From Opisthorchis felineus (taxonomy: Eukaryota; Platyhelminthes; Trematoda; Opisthorchiida; Opisthorchiidae): DNA of 64,000 nucleotides. Made by a program: the position numbers and the translations under genes. Location: contig SJOL01006433.1 in the NCBI GenBank assembly GCA_004794785.1, positions 616,341-680,340 of the forward strand, given 5' to 3'. A model generated the notes under the pieces. That model was not told the DNA's origin, did no database searches, and saw only the letters and a program-made list of their open reading frames with translations. This document shows positions 33,701 to 48,700 of the stretch, piece by piece; the stretch's first letter is position 1; each line of letters opens with the position of its first letter.

Positions 33701-36700
33701 GGTAATCTTGGGACACTACATAGCGGATATTGACGGGGAACTCTGCTCACCGAATATTCGAACCAGGGTCTTGGCCATGGCGAAGCCACTGTCACGAAGA
33801 AGCTTGTGGAGTGTGAAATTTGTGAACTGGTCATTTTCAGCTGTCCAGTTTCCGCATCAATGGTCGAACTTTCCATGCTTCATCAAACTGAACCATGTCG
33901 GTTCGAAACATGCTCTTACATTTCTTGAACCATCTTTCGAAATTTCGTCAAAATTCAGCATCGAAATTAACTTCAGTGCTCGAGCTGGCACCAGCATCTA
34001 TGAAGGTAGACGGAGGCCCATCTGTTTTTTACTGTATTCATCAACATACTCCTCATGTGAGTTCCAACAAGCCTCATTTGAACTTCGTCTAACTGATTTT
34101 GTTACCGTTATAAAATTTCTTCGGCTTGTTCTGCTGAAACTGACATCATGTGTTCGGGTTGTCGCCAGTTGTTGTGATTTGCAAATCCTATATCGGTCCT
34201 TAGTTTGCTGTTTCCCCCACTATATCAAAACACACGGTAGCTCGGGACAGCCCTTAGTAGGAACAGAGGAAGGTTGTTGCAACTGTATTTACCGAGTTAT
34301 CAGCTCAAATTTTCTCGATGGGGTGATTAGCACCGAGCTAAAAATGCTCGATTCTGATTGGCCCATCTGCTCAGTCAGGTCCGTAGCCGGTTCACGGCAC
34401 ATCCGTCTAATTGACTTGATGTTCTGTAATTTCAAGTGGTTCACCTCCGAACACTGAAACCTACCTGATTGACAACTAATAAACCCGCCCGAGCTGCCGA
34501 CATTTCTACACTTTGCCGATAAATTTGATTATTAACACACCGAAACGTTAACTGGTAAGTAATATAGGACATTGTGTTCACCGCTAGTTACTGACCATGC
34601 GCTCAGTTTGTGGAAAACTTCACAGCATTTCACACGTTCGTAGTGTCGTGTTTTACTTGTTAGCGATCTGAGTCCGGACACCATGGCTGCGAATTTCGAC
34701 GTCCTAAATTCAGAAGGATCGAAATGTAAAAATGATGTCCTGCTGGAATACTTCAACATCTGCTCTATCTTAAACAATGACGTTCGGATTTGCATTAAGC
34801 GTTCTACAGCTTCAGAGGGTGCTGTTATGTCCGAACGTTCCTACTCCTACTCCCAATTCTCCGTTCTTAGAAGCTTTGGAGTATGCCGAATCTCTATGGA
34901 TGGTTGATGTTTGACGGTATTCACACAACCCTTTACACAGATTGCAATTCAATCTTTTCAACACAAAAAAGGAGCGTCTCATCTGTTATCTAACCCATTT
35001 CCACTGCCTCAAATTTAGCTGCAGAAAATCCATTTTTCGCTAAAATGTTATCTCCCTGGTTAACAACTTTTGGCACGTTCCTCTACAGAGCCGTTTCTGT
35101 GTTTGAATACCGGAATATTTCGTGGTGAAGTATTCAGTTTACTTTTTTCTCTCAAACTGCTTACTGGATTGACTTAGGTGACCATGTAAAGTGGCCTCCC
35201 TTCACTCTTTGCGTTTCTCCGCATTGTTCGAGTGAGTTAGTTTAACTTTCCTACCTTTTATTCTATTAGTTAATCTTCATGGTAATAACTTGGTCGGTGA
35301 CCTTACAGGACAACTGCCACGTCCTTAGTGATGACTTCCCAACTAGTTGAACAAGAATCTACAATGGTCCTCCAAAGAGGCTCCTTTCCGAGAAACCCGT
35401 TCCTCCGAATATGCGTCAGCTATGTCCTTACAAACTTGAGGCATTTTGAAATTGATCCCATCAGTTACCTTGCCCTGCATCCAACTGCTCTTTTGGTCTC
35501 TTTCATTCTCCCCCGAACGTCTGCATTTGGAGCCGTCTACCGACCACCATACTCTCATTGTGTGAGACCTATGTCAGTGGCGTTCTGTGCTGTCTGTCCG
35601 ACTACTCCGATTCGACCACAAGAACACTGGATGTCGTCGAGATCACTATCCATGATTGATGCCAGGAAATCGATACCTGCAGGTAACGGGTACGACGGCG
35701 CACGCAAATCCCTCAAACGCCAAATGGTGAAGAGTCTAAGGAAAGACCGAGAGCTCTGGTGGACATCGAAAGCTCGGGAGATGCAGAAGGCTTTTGCTAC
35801 CGGGAACAGTCATGCCCTATATAAACTAGTACGATCGACTGGCCCTAGGAAAGCAACGGTCAGTGAAACGATAAGTGAAAAAGATGGCTCACTAATTCAC
35901 TCACAAAAACGTCGACTGGAAAGATGGGCCGAACACTTCGAAGAACAGTTCAGCTGGCCTCCTGCAACAGCCTGTGGAGATAATGCACACTGGCGAATGG
36001 AATGTAAACCTTGATCGCCCGTCGAAAGAAGAAATAAAGTACGAAATATCCGTATTGAAACGTGGAAAGGCACCAAGACCGGACGGTCTGTATCCAGCCC
36101 TCTTCAAAGAAGACGGAGAATCGCTGATGACCAATCTAACAAAACTAATTGGTGCGATATGGAGTGAAGAGAAAGTGCCTGTAGAATGAGACATGTCGAC
36201 AGTTATCCCTATCTTCAAAAAGGGTACGCGGACGCTGCGTGAAAACCACCGTGGCATCAGCATGGTACAGTACACTGACAGTGGGGGCGAGGTGGCTCAG
36301 TGGTTAGAACGCGAATTTATTGACCGGAAGGTCCGTGGTTAGAACCCGACCTCTGCCTCTGGACTTCCCCTGTCTAGTCCTGGACAACCTGGTAGTATCC
36401 CAGCCCTCGTGCTTCCTTCTGGTGGCATGGTAGTTAAGCACCGAAAGGGTGCTACAGCTGAACGATTTTGATTTTTTTCCACTGACAGTCCTGTATTCAC
36501 GCCCCAATTTATCAGCTCCTGCCTCCAATGCGCAGCTGCCTACCCCACCTCCCCAAATCATCGGTGAACAAAACTGTGGCAGCTACAACCACTGTACGAC
36601 AAGTACGCGGTTCTTACAGCTGATAATGATGATGAGGATTCGGGTTTGCACATTTCCGGGTTGCTTTCTGTATGACTACTCGTTTTGTTTTGGATTTTAT

Positions 36701-39700
36701 TTAAGGAGAGTTTCTGGTCATGGGCTTACCGTCCTTCCTTGAATCGTTATGGTAAAAAGTCGCGGACCTTCTGAGGACTTGGACGAGATGGTTCAGTGGT
36801 TAGAGCGCGAATTCACTGACCGGAAAGTCCGTTGTTCGAACCCAACCTCTGCATTTTGACTCCTGTCTAGGCTTGGGCAACCTGGTAGTATCTCGACCCT
36901 TGTGCTCCCTTCGAGTGGCTTAGCGTCTAGGCACCGAAAGTGTGTTACAGCTAAACGATTTCGATTTTTCGATCTCTTTATGTTAGTAACAATAATACAA
37001 AGGAGATTGTACACCTAGACGCTGAGGAGGGCGGAACCTATCGATAAGAAATGAGGTGGCAATAAGACGAACGGTGTTTCATTTGGGGCGGTCCAATACT
37101 GCGAGTTAGGTGGAAGGGACACCATCCCAGGCATGACAGTGCTCGGGAAGAAATGATATTAGCTATCAGATGAATTAAAAATTGTCTCAAAAACAAGACG
37201 AGTGGATGTGTCACGTACCAAGCAAACCAAGGAAGACCACGTTAGATCAAACAAGAGGAAACAAGTCCACAACGAAATACCGGGAGTCCCTCTGTTATCG
37301 ACTACCTACAGTGCGTTGGGTGCATGTAGGCCTACTGTTTACCCAAACCGCAGACTCTCGTCTTCGACACAGTCTAAATTGCCTAACTATAATACAGGAA
37401 GAACTTCGGCATTCCAGTGATGGCGGTAACAACGTGAATGCACTCATAAGGAAGGACATCTTCCGAAATCTTTCCGTGTGCTAGCATATTCGTTGATCTG
37501 TTGAACAGGTTGTCCTTGGGAAGTGTTGAGGGTTAAAAGTATACTTCGTTTAAAACGATGTTGCATCGAAGCATCCTAAGCTACACTTGTTTCTCTCGTT
37601 CTGAGTTTCTTTGCTGGAATAGATGACTCTATGCGCCCATTCAACTATTTAACAACAGTCTACTAGGAAAGAAGCAGTTTTGGTTATCTCTGACTGTGTT
37701 TTGTGTGTGGGAGGCTCTGTGCTAGGAGTCAGTATTTTGCTAAAAGTCCTTTCTACACTTCCACGGTTTTCGCACTAATATTGAATCATATGCATGTCCC
37801 TGCTAAAAGGGCCTTTCTTCCTTGCGATGTTCTTTCTTCGAAACAATTACTATGTTCACTTGCAAGAATTTAAGCCATTTGCCCATTTCACTCTCCCCGG
37901 TTTTTGTTTTCGTGCAGGCGCCGCTTTTAGCAGTTCAGGACGTGGAGATCCAAGTTGGTATAGGCGTCGCTCCAAGTCACGAGAATTAGATACGCGCCGC
38001 TCCCGATTGTCACGTGAGCGATTTCGTTCCCCAGACAATGATCGCTACGGTGGTAGACTACGAAGTGCACAGGGCGACCGTGATATTGTGGGTCGTGGTT
38101 CTGAGTTCACTCGACGACGTCGCTGCCGCAACTTTGACGACCGAGGCTTTTGTGCATTCGGATCTCATTGTCCATTTGATCATGGTCCGGAGGCTTTGGT
38201 ACTTCCTTCAACTCGTGCTGCAGCGGCAGCAATCACACAGATGTCCACCCAGGCGACATATGCTAATTCCAATATTCTCAGTTTACCCGACTCTTCTACT
38301 GCATCGGAACAACAGCTACCACTGACAGAACAACAAGTGTCTTCGCATCCCCAAGTTGTCCAGCTTCAGTCGGTTGTTTCGGCCGTTATCCCCGCTGGTG
38401 GTATTGGTCTCGACCAAGGTGTCAATGCCGCCTCTAGCTTTCACACAAACGAGCGTACTGCTGTCCCCGTGTATAGGCCTACTCCAAGTGGGTTACTTAA
38501 GTGACTTCCTTCTCGACCACATTTAGTGTGCTGCGTTCGATTTATGCTGCATATCTGTGCGTTTGGTCTTAACCTTCCAAAGTTGTCTGTTCCTTATCCT
38601 TAGGTCTGTCTATGAAGAGGAACTTTGTGCTCATTAGATGCGGCATGTCAGTAGAGTATTTGTGGGCGATTGATTCAGTGGACTAAAAACGAAGGGTTTG
38701 ATATTGAATTGGTCTCCATTGCCCTTTTCCAACCAGTTTACAAAAAAGCCGTGCAGGTTTACCACGTTGCGTTTGCTTCCCTTGATAGTTCATCAATATT
38801 TGCATTACTTTTTATTAGGGAATCACTGCAGTTTACACAAGATAAGTGGTTAGAAATCCTTAATCTACTGCATTTATGGTTTTATAACTTACCGATTGGA
38901 GTCCCACCGAATCCTCTGGAATTTTGAAACCAATCCAATTTGTGCACACTTACACACTATCTCTCTCATAAGCCTGCTTGATGGATTTTATTATCCACTT
39001 CCGTTTAAACAGTTTTCCTCCTGTTTCGAAACAATTATTCCTGTTAGTCCTATTAGACATAACCAGCAGTGCACATCCTAGCCTATGTTAGACTTGGAAC
39101 TCCGGACGTCTGGCATTCGAGGCGGGCATGTTACCACCAGTTTCCTAACATGCACCGAACATGGGAGCATGTTCAATCTTTGAGTCAGTAGTTGGGAAAT
39201 GTTCTTGGCTTGTGTGCATGCCTACATCGAGCTGAGTGAGATGGAACGAACAACTCTGGGAGCTGCGACTAGTTAACTGACCAACTTTTATAGGTTTTCA
39301 TCGAAAATCAATTGATTTTGATGTACCAGTTGAACTTTGTCCCAAACCATATGTGGTGTGCTCTAGTCTAGTGATACGAAGGTGTTGATGTCTTTTAAAC
39401 CAGGCAGTGTCGCCATCGGGCCAACCACACACATGCAATCGGATCAGCCTTGAGACTCGTGGAAGTTAGACGTGTATGCTTGCAACACGCTGAGAATTAT
39501 AGTACGTATAGATAAATCAAATAAATAATTGAGGATTATCATTATCATAGTTGCTACGCCACTCTCCGATGTTTGTGATATTAACGACAATAATAATGAT
39601 AACATTAATAGATATTCTTATCACCTTGATCATTGAAGGAATTACTCCTCGTTCACTACGGTTTCATTGCGATGTCGCCTTTTTCTCTCACTCTACTTAG

Positions 39701-42700
39701 TTAAACAATCCACCAACAGTACTATTGAATGCATAGATTCTACGGATATTCCCATCAACCTGGCCTTGATGAGCGTACCGCCTCCTACTGCGGATGGATA
39801 CGCCTGGAATGTTGCTGGCTTCGATCTCTCAGCATATGCACAGGCTGCGCCGTTAGCAGAATGCTATCGAAATAGTATCGGTTCCGTGGCGGTTCGCCCC
39901 AACATAATACCCATCCCTTTGGCCACTAGTGCGACTGGTGCAACTGGGTCCGCAGCCACAACCTGCCATGCTCCCCCAGCCTACGAGCCTGACAAGCCAC
40001 ATATCTCCATGATCTCCAATACGGAGTCGTCAGTCTCCCCGTCGGTTGAGATGTGGGCCGCAGGCCGTGAGACTGCAAGTCGACCGTCTGTAACCTATAC
40101 TCCCAGTCCTATCTCCGAGCGCCTTTCTAAACCAACTTTCTCATCTGCAGCTCCATCATCTACTGCAAGGGACTCTTCTTTCCCCTGCGTGCTTTACATT
40201 ACTCATATTCCTTGGCGCCTAAACGATGATTTCAAACTACGCGAGCATTTCTCCCGCTTCGGCACACTTGTTCGTGTCGTGTCCCGCTATTACTCGATAC
40301 CAGACGCGGCGCTGGTTGAGTTTTCTTCGACAGACGAGGCAGAAAGGGCATACCGCAGCCCGGAACCCATACTATCCAATCGTTTCATACGGCTCTCTAC
40401 GATGCCACCAAACAAGTTTGGACAAAGTCGTCGAGGACGGCAGACACCGTATGACTTGCGTTCAAAGGTAGGTGGTTGGCCTTTTGCTTTACGGGCCCTA
40501 TGCTAGTGTATCTCCATTGTTCCCGGGTTTAGGAATCCTATTGTTGCATTAGTTGGACGTTCCTATCCAAGGGGTGGTACATATGTCCGATGTATCCATA
40601 TTTTTAAAGGCAAGTCATTATTGAAATTGATATTTGATGCTTGTAGCTGCCGCTTGTAGACTCCGGTGCCCGTTCATTCGAGCCATCACTGACAACAATA
40701 CGTCAGTAATATATAGTGGTGTATAAGTGTCATTATTCGAAGTGCGAAACAGCGCGTGACCAGCGTCCATATTGTATTTATGACAGTGTTCCTTGGTGTA
40801 GGGTTGCCATGCTGACCACCAAAATACACTATTCTGGCGTTTATGATAAAATTGATCATAATTGAACAGAGGGCACAACCTTGGCATACCCAACTATTTG
40901 TGAGGAGACAATCGGAAAGTCACAGTAAACTCCAATGCGATGAGTAACGTGGGAATATATGTCGCGCTTTGATGATACTCCTCGTTAGCCAACTATATTT
41001 AGAAGAGCCTAACTACGCATGGAATCAACGGCTCCAATTAAGTCAAGGAAAATTACCACAGGCAGTCGGTGGTAGGTTTGACGCACTTTACCTACTGTGA
41101 GGATGTAGTCAGTGCATCGCCTACCTGGTCTCACGCGATTAAGTCAGACACCGCAGTAGTATTGAAGCCAGTGGCCGCGTTATAACTGAGGTAAGATCTA
41201 TATCCTAGTAGTTAGGGTACCAATCAAAGGCAAAGAATGAAACGAACTGTGATAAAACAACTGTGGATAGACCATCACACGCGGTTTGTTTCTTCGATAG
41301 ATATCCACATACCAGTTTACTAGGCTCCCGGCATCCAGTACAGTTCCACCGTACACTAGGGGTTTATTGTGGTTTTAGTGTTATAAGGTCCCAGTTAGTT
41401 GGGCGAAAATCACAGCAGAAAATCAACAAAACTTTCATATTGGGAATGAATACTATTTCCTGGACAGCTCGCGTTGCGTTTTACGAGTATATTGTGGTGG
41501 AACTTTCTAGGTTTATTGAAGTCGTCTCAACCTAGAATGTTTCCTTTGGGATGATGTTGCTGTCTCACCCTTTGGCTTTTCGTGTTCCGAGAAAATGGGG
41601 TGGTTTTCATTCCTCTATAGGTGTATGAAAGTGTTCCAGGGCTTATACGAAGTGGCTGTTTTACACGTGGTACAGTGAGGCGGACACTTCCTGAGTGCTG
41701 TTAATCTCTCTGCATTTGTACCTCCCGATGGCACGATTTCCACGCCTCTAAGTTTATTTTTTCTGTTTCGGATGTGTTTTTTGAATCAGGCGTTTGGTAA
41801 CGATACACACGCTGCATCATTTGTGATGACAATCCGTGACTGTTTCCAGATCAGCTCAGTTCTCTTCCACATGTGTTTTCGTGATAATGTTGGATCTGTT
41901 TCCATGTATGTAGGTGACCGGCTATGATTATCGTCTCAATTGGTCTGACTGTAACTATCCAGCGGTTGGCACTACTGGTCTTGCTCCCCCACCGTTCTCA
42001 CGAGTCCCTAGGGTATTCTCACTTTTCATTCAAATTCGTCCTTCACTGCAGACACTAAAAGAACGTCTTGGACAGAGACCAACCGCAAGTCAGGACAAGT
42101 ACGGTTGGTTAAGGTCCGCTATAGACACCCCAGGGCCAACCGATCCCGCCCCGCAGAAAGGCGGTCGGTCTCGGTGGCGTCTAGAGCGAAGCGCGAATGG
42201 CTTGCTGGATGACATGGCCTCAGGCGAAGAGGAAGTAGAAGATCAACGGATGGCGGTTGACGACGAAAACAGTGGTCGTCCAGGCCTTGTAGACTACGCA
42301 ATCGACCGCTCCCTCGATGGCGGCTTGAAAAGCAGTGTGGATCTTTTGGATCAGGTGAGATAGTGGCATCGAGTTTCTAGCAATTTTTACAGTGATCTAG
42401 ATAACTCAGATCAAGGCGCTAACCACCGAGCAAACGGTCCTTGGATCCAACCCACTCCTGGCCTTTTGACTCCAGAAAACCTTAATATGGAAGGAAGCAA
42501 GTAGTCAAGAAAACGGCCTGTTGCTAGCTCACCAAAAGCACTTTGAGCTGTCCATGTCAACATTCACTCAACACATCACCAACGCTGTCGACCTAGGTTG
42601 CATAGTTTTGGGCAACCTACCAATATCGTGGCACTCGTAATTACATGATTGCCATCACCATAAGGGTGCTCGAGCTAAACAATTTCTCAGATACCTTTTA

Positions 42701-45700
42701 CGGTCCCACGATCAGGTTTTGAGCTACTCATGTTTTCTCAATTCCAGCTCCAAACCCCATGCCTTGTTCACTAAATTTCTGACTGTGCCTTTTGAGTCGG
42801 TCACCTGTGTTCGTGGTTCCTGTTTCATAAACTCACAGCTGGCCGTGTGCATTAGCTGTAGATATATAAAACCATCGACAAACAAACCCGGGGAATCCCT
42901 CTGTTCTGACCTATAGAAACTGTAGTGAAATCCCCCCTGCAAACTCGCTTCAGTTAGGCACCCCTTCGATGCTTAGTTGCTATGCCGCTATAGGTCGTGC
43001 TGAATTTGAATCACTCTCATGCTGCCCCGACGTGGACAAGTTTTTTACGATCAAGGATAGCCATCTTTCGACCTCCATGGTTTCCCATGAGATGTAGAAA
43101 GAATAAAGCTTCCATATGACATAAGTACAGCGAAAACCGTCCCACTTCCATTATAGCCAAGGAAGTCGGTGACCCGCTTATTCCACTGGCGGAGCCATTC
43201 CCGATTACTTACTTTACCTTTAAGCCACTATCTCTTAAGTGAGTCGGTTTCTAGAATGTTTAGAACACTAGCTGCCCACGAGCGGAGGCGTCCTCTCGAA
43301 TCTGCACAAATCTTAGTGCTGGTTCCACTGACAGGGTCCGTAGACCACGTGAAGACCAAGTTGTTCCATATCGTCTCTGAAAACCGGGGCGACAACGCTA
43401 TTGCCGGTATGGTATAAGGGACAAGGTTTGATTGAGAATTTCAGCATCGCTCTTGCTTAATAAATGTCCAGACCACTGTAGGCGTTGCCTATGAAGGACC
43501 TGAGATTGGTATAATAAATCACGGTGCTCCGGGATTTTGTTGGACACTTTCTCCACGTAACTGACTTTTGGTATTCATCGAAGGCACCAATGGTCAAAGA
43601 TATCTAGCTTCTTTTGGGAGCGGACGATGGCTACTCCCGTTTCTAGGATACGCACTCCTGGTCATACTGAGACGTACATTAACCCAAGCGAGGGCACTGA
43701 TTCTACGTCTTGTATTCTCAGAAAGGTACAGAAACATTGCAATTGGACGAAGTTCGTCCGTCATCCGGGACACAGCCCACCCGCGATGTCGAACTGAGAC
43801 CAACGCGCTTATCAGATATAGCTGAGCACCGATTTTCATCTACCCACCTACTATTGTCTGCCATGCATGGTTTGGCCATTGCGTGATTACTTATTGGTCG
43901 TGCCATGCAGAACGGAACACCATTCCGCGTGGAAACAAGTTCAAGTAGAAAGAATGATCCTGATCGGCATGTGGTTGTCCTATAAACTTCGTCAGTTTGC
44001 TTTGGGTACGAATCACGGAGCTTTGTTAGAATTTCGAATTGCGCAATATAACAATGTAACTGAGATAAATGTAACTGTTCTTTTATAAGGAAATAAATGG
44101 ACTGTACTTTGATTCTATGGATAGCGTTTTCCACCCTGGAGGGACAACCTTACGAGGTTGACCATAAATGCTCCATATCGGGGCGTGGTCTCTCAGCGGA
44201 AGATCCCTCAGTGCATTGGGAGGCTCAAGAAACTTTTGTACTTCAGGGGTTTTTAGAGGGAGAAATTGCTAAACCTTCACGAGTGAAATTATGTAACGTC
44301 AATATTCCAGGAGAGACATGCAGGTCTTTTTCTCATCGTGGAATTTTGAAAGGTTTTGCCATATCACCTTAGGTTGTTAGTCCTGTCTGCTTAGCCAACT
44401 ACTTAACTGGTTTCCTATCTTACGTTTGTATTCGTCACAGAATCGCGTAGACGGCGGAAAATCTCGGTACAGCTTATCCCGAACGAATAAATCAGAGGCG
44501 GCATCCTACTTGTGGGAACGCCAGAAAGCTCTCGCACTGAAACAGCGCGCCGAACTTATGAAACAGTTGGATAAGGTTGGTTTTACAAAAGTCTTAGACG
44601 AAAATGAACTGTTTTATTTGAATTTTTTAAAAATGTGGTTAACTGTTTTTGCCTTATTCGTGCGTTCTTGCTATGGCATTTGAGCACCAGTATGTATCAC
44701 TAGCGTACTGCTGTTCTTACTGCGAAATCCAACGCGTCAAACGCAAACTGCACGGTTGATTTCATCTGTTTTATTTACCCTCACCTGAGTGATGTGGATA
44801 AAACTTCTCGTGATAATGGGACTCCGGTCTGAATTCTGCCCTATTACTTCTTGAACTATTTTTGACACGACAAATCGAATCCTTGTAGTCACTTCTGACT
44901 TTTGCCTGAATCAACTGACACACATTGTGTGGTAGTTAATTCTTAATGTCCTGTCTAACTTCGTTCTTGTTTCCAATACAGTCCCGCGAAACCAAACAAA
45001 CGTTACTGGAAGCTCAACGAGCATGCATCTTGCGTTTGCGAAATCAACTGAAGAAAGTCATGTCCAAATTGGAGGGACAGGCTGAATTGGGGGATGTGGG
45101 GGATGCCACGAGTACGAGCGATAGACGCCAGCTGCTGAGCGAAGCCAAGCGCATTCAAACAGATCTTGCGACTGCTTTAGCAAATGAGAAGAAAGTGCTG
45201 GCCAGCATGTCATCAACGAAAGAAGGTGATAGTGTGGATCCAATGTACGTGGGAAGTACAACAATTAGCGCTGCAGCCTTGCAAGCTCTTCCCGAACCAG
45301 TGGCACTTGAACGTCGCAAACAAATTGCCGAGGTATGTGAGTGTGTGAACCCATTTTCAATTTTTAGCTGGTTGACCGCGTTGAGTTCGGTGCCTAAAGC
45401 TCTGTGAACTCCGTTAGTTCCATTGTCAGGACTAACAGACTCGGATACAACGCAAAATTGAATAGAGTTCGTCCTTAAAACTATAGTCACAAGATGGCTC
45501 GTTGCATGGAGGATCTGCACACTTATGTGACATCCACTAGTACTCCATAATATGTTCGCTACACTGAAATTTTGTTATACACACCTTTTTTGTTTGTGGT
45601 GTTCACAATGGTCTCAGGGCAGCTACCCTTGCCAGCTTAATCTTTGTTGAGAGCGGTACACCCGAAATCGTGAACCAATTGAAATTGGTTAATCCTATGT

Positions 45701-48700
45701 AGGGTTACTGGCAGATGTTTTGATGATGCAACCCTAAAAACCAGTTGACAATGCATTATCTGCTGATTATTCTTTGCACATCGTGTTCTTGTAACCGTTC
45801 GAACAATAGACATCGCAAACTTTGCGCAGCGGTGCCAAGAAGGTCCTCTTAGGACCCCCGCTTAGGCTTACTCCCCTCGACTAACTACTGCACAACAAAC
45901 CCAGTAATCTTCCATGAGAGGACCTCGAAGAAAGGAGCCTTTTATTCTGCCGCATGACACCTTCTCTTTAGGGAGGTGAAGCGGTCGGGTTAGTAAATAT
46001 ATTCGTCCTTCCTGGCAGCTGCGTAAATTCCGGAGTACTGGAAAATCACGAAGGTCAGGACTGCGTTTCCCAACCACTGACACTTGTGGTGCCGACGTGA
46101 CATCAGTTTGACTGCCAAGGACGCAATGCGATCTATAGATGGATTGGAACGGAGGCCACTTTGCTCAGTCACTGTCTCTACTCGACGCAAGGTGTCGTAC
46201 ACCTCTGGGTGCTTAGTCTATTTCAACGGGCAAGGCTATTAGACGTCAACTTACAGAAACAGATCTGGAAATGGAGGAAGCTAGGACAGCTGGGAACGCT
46301 GGAAACCTTCTAACCTTACGCACAAGACGGACCGAAAAAGCTGGTTGGTAATGAGGTCACCATGGTTAACATGGTAAATTTCATATACAACAAGAACCAG
46401 CGTCTTGACCTCTGAGGTGAATATTCTAGACAACAGTTGAGTGAACCACCTGCCCTTGTACTCACTTCCTCTTCCACCCGCTGACCACAATCCATGGTCT
46501 GTGAGTTTCAACCCTTTCTTAGTGTATGAAGCCTTGAAGCACCATCGGGTTACTGGGCCGAATGGGCCTCCACGAGCTTTATCCAAGGACGATGGTGAGG
46601 CTTTGTGTCTCGACTTGACCAGGTTGTTTGTACTAATTTCGGAATAAGAATATCTTCTAAGGATTTGGGGCCGATGGGCCATTGTACCTTTATTCAAAAA
46701 AGGTACTCAGAGCAACTGCTCCAACCATGGGGGGATAAACATTTCCACTTGTTTCATCAATACTGCAACGTCTGAGCTTATCATGTTAGACGCAAGTCCG
46801 AGAGCACTATGCAGGATTTCGACCACATCTTCACACTACGTCAACTGCTTGGGCTGCGTCACGCATATCACCAAGTAGTTGCGGTGGTTTTCCTTAACTC
46901 CAAAGGGACTTTCGATTCCATGGATCGGTTGGCCTTGTCTATGCATACTTGGCCAGAGAGGAATGCCTATTTATTCCCATAGTTCTGTCGCGTTAAAGTT
47001 TACAATAAACTATCCAATACTTACTCAACAACTGATGGAGTTCACCAGTGATTTCTCCTCTCCCCAGTTTTGTCCGGTTTCGTCACTGAGGCCGCCATGA
47101 ACTGAATATGGGTGTCGAAATCACATGTTGACAAAGATTGGTAGATTTAAGTTATGCGAATTACATTGTTATACTATTTTGCGATCGTGCGTTTGCACAG
47201 ACTACTCTAAATAGGATATCGGAAGTGGTTCCTCGTCTCTATATGCTTTTCACCATCAAAGTACAAAGTCTTACTTCAGGATTTCAACTCTCCTTGTACT
47301 CATTTGAAACCTCGGAATGAGGAGCTTGCGTTTGTTGATAGGTTTACTTGTTGCACAGGTCGTGGCCGCAGTGACAGATTAGGTCAGTGCGAAAATCGTC
47401 AGCACCACCAATATACTTCAACTTGTATCATTTTTGGCTTGAGAAACCAATATCCCTGAGTTTAGAGTCGTGTCTACAAAACTACCGCGAGAATACACTT
47501 ACTCTGCCTGTGAATATTTGTCTCCTCGGTGTGAGACCCTCAAACGTCTACAAATATTTGATCACGAATGTCTCCGTCGCAAAGCAGACGTTAACTGACT
47601 GCAGCATGTACGCCATAAGCGAGTAGCAGATAGCGAGTCAGTTTCACGCGAGCGGCATTTAGAGCTTATCAGGTTGAGGTGGCTGAAGAATGTACTAAGT
47701 ATGCCCGACCATAGCCTACTGAAGAAAGCCTTGCCGTTCGCTCCGTCGAAACGACCTAGTCCACGACATGGCAATTCACTTGCGTTGGTAGTTGCCGTCT
47801 CCTGCGTTTGAAAACCCAGGTTGAGGCACCAAAGTTTATTGACCCTAACAGATATGACCTTGTCATGCGGTTAATAGCCACCCTACATCGAAGCCGTCGT
47901 TTTCATTGCACAGATATCTGCACGCTTTAGCATGTAAAAGGAACCAGCGAAGTGGTCATGGCCTTAAATGCGTGGTTGTCGTTCCCTTAATCTCCGTATT
48001 TTCGGTGAATGAGACTGTAGCAGTTGGAACCATCGTACTTTGGTCTACAGTTTACAGGTTAACGACCAACTGATTGACCTTATGGGTGGGATTTTAACCG
48101 TAATTATGGTTTGCGAGGAGCGCTTTTGTGAACCCTTTTCGGAGAGGTCTCGCTTTGGGAGATTTCTGCGATAAAAGGCATTACGTAGTTGCTCGGAGTA
48201 TGAGGCCTAGGAGCTATGAACAAATCTGAAATTCTTGGCGTCCTTAGTAAGGACCTTCAAGTCCAAGTTGCACACTTATTTCTGGAAATGCGACAATGAC
48301 TGAGTATGTGGTTAGATACAGTCCCGGAACCGGAGACTTAGGATTCGCTGTGGCAAGGGGATTCAATTCACATGCGTAACTAGGGAAGAGCTGTCCACAG
48401 TATATAGTGGAGTATTCCGGTTGAACGTTACATTCTATCTTCTCTAGAGTCCTCGTTGGTTTCCGTTTGGACGAGATTTACGTCGGCAGGACTTTATTCG
48501 AAAAGTACAGCCCTGGTTGGGATTTTTCTGATACTTCCGCTAACTCTTTCGTATGATTTTATTCGCAGGTATCCTCTGACGAACTTAGCACACACTATCA
48601 GGTTATAATATCTTGTTTTCCAGGTTCGTTCTACTTTGAAATTGGTGGAGGAAGATATGGCAGTCCTCAAAGCTAAAGGAGAACCTGTATCGGACCAGCG

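Larger units (their letters stand above)
42355..44440. other. Intron with degraded SINE pieces
   Basis: Two worn SINE-like segments occur at about 42405-42695 (plus) and 42947-43030 (minus). A minus-strand region at 43400-44000 has retroelement-like character that could not be confirmed. No exon was recognised. Confidence 0.4.

Noticed and set aside
33627..34457. 276-codon plus-strand open frame, the longest of its strand in the gene-poor area
   Set aside because: The opposite strand carries recognisable gypsy gag blocks over part of it. The plus frame has no domain and is best explained as antisense of that remnant.
43400..44134. Minus-strand non-LTR retroelement copy
   Set aside because: Some coding-like character is visible on the minus strand, but no motif order could be matched with confidence, so it was not annotated as an element.
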